Positions 4,876-9,249 of a DNA stretch of 9,249 bases are shown piece after piece. The first letter of the stretch is position 1; the number at the start of each line of letters is the position of its first letter. Below the pieces are notes generated by a model. The model worked only from the letters and a program-made list of their open reading frames with translations, was not told the origin of the DNA and made no database searches. The stretch lies in assembly GCA_007119835.1 (NCBI GenBank), contig SKOX01000418.1, positions 1-9,249 on the forward strand, read 5' to 3'. The position numbers were made by a program, and so were the translations under genes. Origin of the DNA: Paracoccaceae bacterium. GTDB lineage: Bacteria > Pseudomonadota > Alphaproteobacteria > Rhodobacterales > Rhodobacteraceae.

Positions 4876-6416
4876 TCGGCCGCGGTCCGGACGGTGGCGA
4901 GCGCGGATTGATATTCGTCGATGATCAGACCTGCCGTCGCCTTGGCAGAGCCGACCACGCCCGGCACGCCCGCGCCGGGATGGGTGCCGGCGCCGACGAG
5001 AAAGAGGTTCGGGATCTCGGCATCACGGTTGTGCGGCCGGAACCACGCCGACTGGGTGAGGATCGGCTCGAGCGAGAACGCCGAGCCGAGGTGGCTGTTG
5101 AGATCGTCACGGAAGTCGAACGGCGTGATGTGGTGCACCGAGACGAGGTCGCGCCTGAGGTCGGGGATGTACCGCTCCTCGAGATAGGCAAGAATCCGGT
5201 CGCGGTATTTCGGCCCCTCCGTCGCCCAGTCGATGTCGGCGCGCCCGAGATGCGGCACGGGCGCGAGCGCGTAGTAGCTGCCGCAGCCTTCGGGGGCGAG
5301 GCTCGGGTCGGTGACCGACGGCGCGTGCAGGTAGAGCGAGAAGTCGGTGGCGAGCGACGGACCGTTGAAGATGTCGTCGAGCAGCCCCTTGTAGCGCGGC
5401 CCGAAGCAGACCGTGTGGTGGGCGAGCTGGGTGTGGTTCTTCTTCAGCCCGAAATAGACGACGAAGAGCGACATCGAGAAGCGCTTGGACGTGAGCCGCG
5501 CCGTTTCCTTGCGGCCGCGGGTCGTGCCTTTCAGCAGGTCGCGGTAGGTGTGCACCACGTCGCCGTTCGAGGCGACGAGATCGGCGGGCAGCGTCTCGCC
5601 CCCCGCGACGACGCCGGTGATCCGGCCGCCCTCGAGGACCATGCGCTCGACCGGCGTCGAGACGCGGATCTCGCCGCCGAGCTCCTCGAAGAGCCGGATC
5701 ATGCCCCGGATCAGCGCGCCGGTGCCGCCGCGGGCGAACCAGACGCCGCCCCGCCGCTCGAGCGCGTGAATGAGCGCGTAGATCGCCGACGTGGCGAACG
5801 GGTTGCCGCCTACGAGCAGCGAATGGAAGGAAAAGACCTGCCGCAGCTTCTCCGAGGTCATGAAGCGCGACACGATGCCGTGGACCGACCGCCACGCCTG
5901 CAGACGGGCCAGCGTCGGCGAGACGCGCACCATGTCCGAGAAGTTGAGGAAGGGCACGGCGCCGAGCTTCTCGTAGCCCTCGCGATAGACTGCCTCGGAG
6001 TAGCGCAGGAAGCGCCGGTAGCCTGCCACGTCCTCGGGCGCGAAGGCGGCGATCTGGCGGTCGAGCGACTCCTGGTCGTTGACGTAGTCGAAGGTCGAGC
6101 CGTCCTCCCAGGCGAGGCGGTAGAACGGCTCGACAGGCATTAGCTCGACGTAGTCCGACATCCGCCGCCCGGCAGCCGCGAAGATCTCCTCGAGGCAGGC
6201 GGGGTCGGTGATGACCGTGGGCCCGCCGTCGAAGATGAACCCGTCCTGCTCGTAGACGTAGGCCCGCCCGCCCGGCTTGTCGCGCTTCTCGAGCAGCTTC
6301 ACCGCGAAGCCGGCGGCCTGCAGGCGGATGGCGAGCGCGATGCCGCCGAAGCCCGCGCCGATGACGACGGCCTTGGGACGGTCGTGGTCGGGGCGGGGGA
6401 AGGACTGCATGTTCAT
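4872..6416 (-). CDS. crtI: Phytoene desaturase CrtI
   Basis: FAD-dependent, membrane-associated desaturase that converts phytoene to lycopene, normally by four successive desaturations in the bacterial CrtI type. The 514-residue protein begins with a dinucleotide-binding fold: VVIGAGFGG (17-25), an acidic residue ending the second strand (LLEKRDKPGGRA, 41-52) and FDGGPTVIT (62-70). The C-terminal FAD signature reads LVGAGTHPGAGVPG (473-486), followed by SAKATAGLI. Length and motif order match lycopene-forming CrtI. The start at 6416 overlaps the crtY stop as ATGA and has GGAG 7 nt upstream; a second in-frame Met follows two codons later. The stop overlaps the crtB start in the same manner. 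A three-step, neurosporene-forming variant cannot be excluded from motifs, but the adjacent lycopene cyclase favours lycopene. Confidence 0.95.
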   Translation of the reverse strand: MNMQSFPRPDHDRPKAVVIGAGFGGIALAIRLQAAGFAVKLLEKRDKPGGRAYVYEQDGFIFDGGPTVITDPACLEEIFAAAGRRMSDYVELMPVEPFYRLAWEDGSTFDYVNDQESLDRQIAAFAPEDVAGYRRFLRYSEAVYREGYEKLGAVPFLNFSDMVRVSPTLARLQAWRSVHGIVSRFMTSEKLRQVFSFHSLLVGGNPFATSAIYALIHALERRGGVWFARGGTGALIRGMIRLFEELGGEIRVSTPVERMVLEGGRITGVVAGGETLPADLVASNGDVVHTYRDLLKGTTRGRKETARLTSKRFSMSLFVVYFGLKKNHTQLAHHTVCFGPRYKGLLDDIFNGPSLATDFSLYLHAPSVTDPSLAPEGCGSYYALAPVPHLGRADIDWATEGPKYRDRILAYLEERYIPDLRRDLVSVHHITPFDFRDDLNSHLGSAFSLEPILTQSAWFRPHNRDAEIPNLFLVGAGTHPGAGVPGVVGSAKATAGLIIDEYQSALATVRTAAE

Positions 6417-7579
6417 GCGGGGGCTCCGATCGGGTGGCGCCGCGCCAGGGCGCCGACGGCATGGGGAATGGGCACGGGCGGCTTGCCCGACAGGATGCGC
6501 ACCTTGTCGAACGCGGTGCTCTGCCCGGCGTAGAAGCGCGCGATGAGCGGCGCGGGAAGGCGGTAGAAGTGGCCGAAGACCTGCACCCGCCGCTCGGGCT
6601 CCGCCGCGAGGAACAGCATCCGGTTGATCGCGCGGTAGAAGCCCTGATCCCGCCAGCGGCGGATCGCGTGCTCGCGGATCGTCGCGAAGAGCGCGGGCGC
6701 CGAGAGATCGCGGGTCCGCGCGATCAGCGCGGCGAGCCGCGCCGCCTCGGGCAGCGAATAGCCCGTCGCCTGGTGGAACAGGCCGGCGCGCAGCCCGGCG
6801 CGCGGCACGCCGCGGGCCTCCTCCCAGAAGGCCTGCACGTCCCCCGCCAGCGTGATGGGCAGGACGCCCTTCTCTTCCCGGATCACCTTCGCCACCTTCC
6901 AGCCTTTCGCCTTCGCATAGGCTAGGACGTCGGAGGCGAAGGTCTCGGCCGGAAGCTGCGGCGAATTGGCATAGGAAGTCGCCTCGATCAGCACCCGGTC
7001 CGGCGCGAAGGGCAACGTGTAGACGAAGCGGAAGCCGCCCTCCTGCGGCACGGTCGCGTCCATGATCACCGGGCCGTCGAGCGCCAGGGGCTCATCGAGC
7101 TGGACCTCGAGGCCGCAGAACTTCTGGAAACCGAGCGAGACGTGTGGAGAGGGCGCCGCGCCGCGGGCGTCGATCACCGCGCCCGCCTCCAGAACCTCCC
7201 CCGAGGCGAGACGCACGGAGGTCGGCGTCACCTCGACGATCTCCGCCCCGAAGCGGATGCGGTCGCGCAGGCGTGGCGCGAGTGCTGCGTGAAACCGCTC
7301 GGACGGCACGCAGAGATAGCCCGCGTCGATCTGCCGGTGCCCGAGGTTCGGGAAGATCACCGAATGCACCGGCCAGCGATGCCCGACTGCGGGCTCGATG
7401 AGCGGCGCCTCCGCCTGGCCGAGGTCGTCGGGATGGAAGCACCAGGTGTGGTTGCCGCCGATCGATGGGCCGCGCTCGAGCACCAGGAAGGAGACCTCCG
7501 GGCGGTGCTCCGTCAGGGCCTGCGCGATAAGCCCGGAGGCGAGCCCCGCGCCGAGGAGCAAAAGGTCCGGCCGGCTCAT
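6413..7579 (-). CDS. crtY: Lycopene beta-cyclase CrtY
   Basis: Flavin-binding, redox-neutral cyclase that closes beta-ionone rings at both ends of lycopene to give beta-carotene. The 388-residue product is the size of bacterial CrtY. It starts with a nucleotide-binding fold, LLLLGAGLASG (6-16), then an acidic strand end (LVLERG, 32-37) and the family's NHTWCFH (43-49). Further conserved elements are VIDARG (135-140), GFRFVYTLPF (182-191), EEKGVLPIT (235-243), FHQATGYSLPEA (268-279) and FYRLPAPLIARFYAG (338-352). The ATG at 7579 is preceded by GAGGGGA about 8 nt upstream. It is the first gene of the crtYIB unit and ends in an ATGA overlap with crtI. No evidence of fusion or truncation. Confidence 0.94.
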   Translation of the reverse strand: MSRPDLLLLGAGLASGLIAQALTEHRPEVSFLVLERGPSIGGNHTWCFHPDDLGQAEAPLIEPAVGHRWPVHSVIFPNLGHRQIDAGYLCVPSERFHAALAPRLRDRIRFGAEIVEVTPTSVRLASGEVLEAGAVIDARGAAPSPHVSLGFQKFCGLEVQLDEPLALDGPVIMDATVPQEGGFRFVYTLPFAPDRVLIEATSYANSPQLPAETFASDVLAYAKAKGWKVAKVIREEKGVLPITLAGDVQAFWEEARGVPRAGLRAGLFHQATGYSLPEAARLAALIARTRDLSAPALFATIREHAIRRWRDQGFYRAINRMLFLAAEPERRVQVFGHFYRLPAPLIARFYAGQSTAFDKVRILSGKPPVPIPHAVGALARRHPIGAPA

Positions 7580-8091
7580 GCGGCTTTCCCCTCGACCGGA
7601 AGTCCCGTCACGCCTGCGCCCTCCAAGATCTCGTTGTCCCCGTCATGTCCCGCACCACCAGCGCCACCCCGACGGGCACTCCGCGCCCAAGGTGCGGTCG
7701 AGCGGCTCGCGCCTCGGGCTCAACCCGCTAAAGCGCAGGGTGGAGCATAGGGCGTGCCACGCCGACAACCAGTGGCCGGCCACGGGACGCAGGCCGAATG
7801 TTACCCGATGGTCCCCCCGCGCCGGGCATGCCGGGACGTGGCTTGCGAAGGCCGGCGGGATAGTGGCGATGTGCAAGGGCTCGCCCCTCGGGCTGCTGCT
7901 GCTCGTGCCGCCCCTATGCCCCATCGCGGGGGGTCGGGACAACCGTTCGCGGATCCCCGGTCGAAGTCGGAGCGCCACACGATGACCCCGGCCGCTTCGC
8001 GCCTGCGCGCCTTCCGTCCGAAACCGAAGGCTTGAGAGGGACGTTGAGGGGGCGCCGGCCCCGGGAGTCGGCGGCGAAGAACGGAGGGAAC
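7580..8091. other. Divergent intergenic region between crtY and the lipid kinase gene
   Basis: This 512-nt stretch separates the leftward crtYIB unit from the rightward lipid kinase gene. I see no convincing gene: the longest frames (for example 7643-7978 on the minus strand) have the random composition of GC-rich shadows, and the 38-codon frame at 7869-7985 lacks a clear SD. No tRNA fold or transposon end is recognisable. It holds two dyads and a weak -10-like element at 7744-7783 that may serve crtYIB. No good rightward promoter for the lipid kinase gene is evident. Confidence 0.55.
7744..7783 (-). promoter_or_regulatory. Possible crtYIB promoter region with two dyads
   Basis: On the minus strand a TATGCT -10-like box lies at 7744-7749. 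Just upstream are an inverted repeat GGCGTG-C-CACGCC (7751-7763) and a perfect 12-bp palindrome GTGGCCGGCCAC (7772-7783). No good -35 box is found at the usual 16-18 nt spacing, which would suit an activator-dependent promoter. It would imply a leader of about 158 nt before crtY. This is weak, motif-only evidence. Confidence 0.2.
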
Positions 8092-8991
8092 GTGGAGCCC
8101 GAGATCTGCGTGATCGTGAACACCACGGCGGGCAAGCAGGACGGCGCGGAGCGTATCGAGGCGATCCGCAACGCCTTCCGGCGGGCGGGCGCGGAGGTCG
8201 ACATGTGCCCCTTCGGGCGCGGCGAGGACGCCTGCGACGCCGTCAGGGGCGCGCTCGCGCGCGGTCGCTTCGCCGTCGTCGTCGCCGGCGGCGACGGCAC
8301 CGTCTCCGCCGTCGCCGGCAGCCTCGCCGGCACCGGGCATCCGATGGGCGTCCTGCCCTTCGGGACGTTCAACTACTTCGCCCGCTCGATCGGCCTGCCC
8401 GAGGAACTCGACGAGGCGGCGCGTGTGATCGTCGCCGGGCATACCCGCACCCTCGACCTCGGCGAGGTGAACGGCCGCGTCTTTCTGAACAACGCAAGCC
8501 TCGGCGCCTATCCCACCATCCTCGACCAGCGCGAGCGGTTCTACCGCCGCTGGGGCCGCAGCCAGATCGCGGCCTACTGGTCGATGCTGGTCACGCTGCT
8601 GCGCTTCCGCAGAGACCTCCGCGTCACGATGGACGTGGACGGCGACCGGCGGCACCTGCGAACGCCGCTGATCTTCGTCGCGAAGAACGCGGGCCAGCTC
8701 GAGGCGGTCGGGCTCGAGGGTGGCGACTGCGTGCGGTCGGGCCGCTTCGCGGTCTTCGTGGCGCCCGATGCCGGCCGGCTCGCGCTCTTGCTCCACACCC
8801 TCCGGGTCGGGCTCGGCCTCGCCGAGCCGGGGGAGGACTTCGAGCTCTTCTGCGGTCGGGACGTGCGCGTGGAAACGGCCTCGAGCCGCCGCCTCGTGGC
8901 CCGCGACGGCGAGCGCGAACAGATGGACAGCCCCTTCGTCTTCCGCCTGCTTCCCGGCGCGCTCGACATCTTCGTGCCGGCGGAGGGATGA
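8092..8991 (+). CDS. Diacylglycerol kinase-family lipid kinase
   Basis: A 299-residue protein of the DAGK catalytic-domain family (YegS/DgkB-like), predicted to phosphorylate diacylglycerol or a related lipid using ATP at the inner face of the membrane. The N-terminal strand CVIVN (6-10) leads into TTAGK, and the nucleotide-binding motif AGGDGT (65-70) and LPFGTFNYFAR (88-98) are intact. The C-terminal half (about 150-299) is the beta-rich lipid-kinase domain, ending in DIFVPAEG. The GTG start at 8092 is chosen because GGAGGG (8083-8088) lies just upstream and the protein then begins directly at the first strand; the frame stays open to a TTG at 8032, but those 20 residues are Arg/Gly-rich and unlike the family. 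A phosphoesterase gene follows at once, so the two are probably one operon. The substrate is not determinable from sequence. Confidence 0.88.
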   Translation: MEPEICVIVNTTAGKQDGAERIEAIRNAFRRAGAEVDMCPFGRGEDACDAVRGALARGRFAVVVAGGDGTVSAVAGSLAGTGHPMGVLPFGTFNYFARSIGLPEELDEAARVIVAGHTRTLDLGEVNGRVFLNNASLGAYPTILDQRERFYRRWGRSQIAAYWSMLVTLLRFRRDLRVTMDVDGDRRHLRTPLIFVAKNAGQLEAVGLEGGDCVRSGRFAVFVAPDAGRLALLLHTLRVGLGLAEPGEDFELFCGRDVRVETASSRRLVARDGEREQMDSPFVFRLLPGALDIFVPAEG

Positions 8992-8996
8992 GCGCA

Positions 8997-9249
8997 ATGC
9001 GGCGGATCCTCCACCTCTCCGACCTTCATTTCGGCCGCACCCGGCCCGAGCTCGTCACGCCGCTCATCGAGGTGGTGCGCGAGGTCCAGCCCCACGTCGT
9101 CGCCGCGTCCGGCGACTTCACCCAGCGGGCGCGCGCGTCGCAGTTCCGCGAGGCCCGCGCCTTCCTCGACCGGATCGAGGCGCCCGTCGTCGCCGTACCA
9201 GGCAACCACGACGTGCCGCTCGGCAATCTCGGGATGCGGCTCATCGCTC
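8997..9249 (+). CDS. Metallophosphoesterase, N-terminal part
   Basis: Calcineurin-like metallophosphoesterase running off the window after 84 codons. Counting from 8997, the first metal-binding motif SDLHFG is at 8-13, GDFT at 39-42 and GNHD at 67-70, the classic D-x-H / GD / GNHD order of dinuclear-metal phosphatases such as the Icc/CpdA group. The last part of the fold, with its C-terminal His motifs, lies outside. Two in-frame starts are possible: ATG at 8988, which overlaps the lipid kinase stop as ATGA but abuts the SD, and ATG at 8997, which has GGAGGG at a good 9-nt distance and is preferred. Substrate (cyclic nucleotide, nucleotide sugar-lipid or other phosphoester) cannot be judged. 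Confidence 0.85.
   Translation, partial: MRRILHLSDLHFGRTRPELVTPLIEVVREVQPHVVAASGDFTQRARASQFREARAFLDRIEAPVVAVPGNHDVPLGNLGMRLIA

Noticed and set aside
4584..6143. Long + strand open frame (519 codons) antisense to crtB/crtI
   Set aside because: It is a mirror of crtI in GC-rich DNA: Arg/Glu/Val-rich, no recognisable domain, while the minus-strand frames carry complete CrtB and CrtI motifs.
7580..7708. Minus-strand frame ending in an ATGA overlap with crtY (…LEGAGVTGLPVEGKAA), which looked like the tail of an upstream operon gene
   Set aside because: It is interrupted by a stop about 43 codons back and has no usable start codon or recognisable domain; the overlap is most simply chance.
7869..7985. 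38-residue + strand frame with a short hydrophobic stretch (GLLLLVPPL)
   Set aside because: No convincing SD or promoter, and the rest of the peptide is Arg/Ser-rich like shadow frames; not enough to call a gene.
8032..8091. Upstream TTG start for the lipid kinase
   Set aside because: It adds 20 Arg/Gly-rich residues not typical of the family, whereas the GTG at 8092 has a GGAGGG just upstream and starts at the first conserved strand.
7801..8997. 398-codon minus-strand frame opposite the lipid kinase gene
   Set aside because: Shadow of the kinase gene; no domain, no SD, and it runs through the intergenic region with random composition.

Overview
The window is very GC-rich (about 70% by eye) with tightly packed genes. 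Gene content and cluster style point to an alphaproteobacterium, probably of the Hyphomicrobiales (Rhizobiales); that placement is inference, and no rRNA or species marker is present. The core is a carotenoid biosynthesis locus in two converging transcription units: crtE-crtZ on the + strand (273-1705) and crtY-crtI-crtB on the - strand (transcribed from 7579 down to 3922).

Layout: (1) 1-41, the first codons of a - strand gene encoding a likely exported protein, with a good SD and a recognisable -10/-35. (2) 42-272, a divergent control region with a crtE promoter candidate and a strong leader hairpin. (3) 273-1705, crtE and crtZ, overlapping by 7 nt. (4) 1706-2332, a mostly non-coding gap with a perfect 18-bp palindrome, a 17-bp tandem repeat, a probable 67-aa acidic protein gene on the - strand and a good promoter for the next gene. 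(5) 2333-3879, an aspartyl/asparaginyl beta-hydroxylase-family gene overlapping a YdcF/DUF218 membrane-anchored gene. (6) 3877-3899, a hairpin between convergent genes. (7) 3922-7579, crtYIB, each junction an ATGA stop/start overlap. (8) 7580-8091, a 512-nt divergent region with no convincing gene. (9) 8092-9249, a diacylglycerol-kinase-family lipid kinase followed by the start of a metallophosphoesterase that leaves the window.

Together the crt genes give GGPP (CrtE), phytoene (CrtB), lycopene (CrtI), beta-carotene (CrtY) and its 3,3'-hydroxylated product zeaxanthin (CrtZ). No ketolase (crtW), glycosyltransferase (crtX) or idi lies in the window, so zeaxanthin is the end product predicted from what is visible. 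The two genes between the crt arms and the lipid kinase/phosphoesterase pair could act on the cell envelope, but the sequence does not prove a link to carotenoids.

I found no mobile element, CRISPR array or obviously new multi-gene system. The least explained items are the small acidic protein with a possible general-stress (EcfG-type) promoter, the 2-oxoglutarate-type hydroxylase inside the crt locus, and the crtE leader hairpin.
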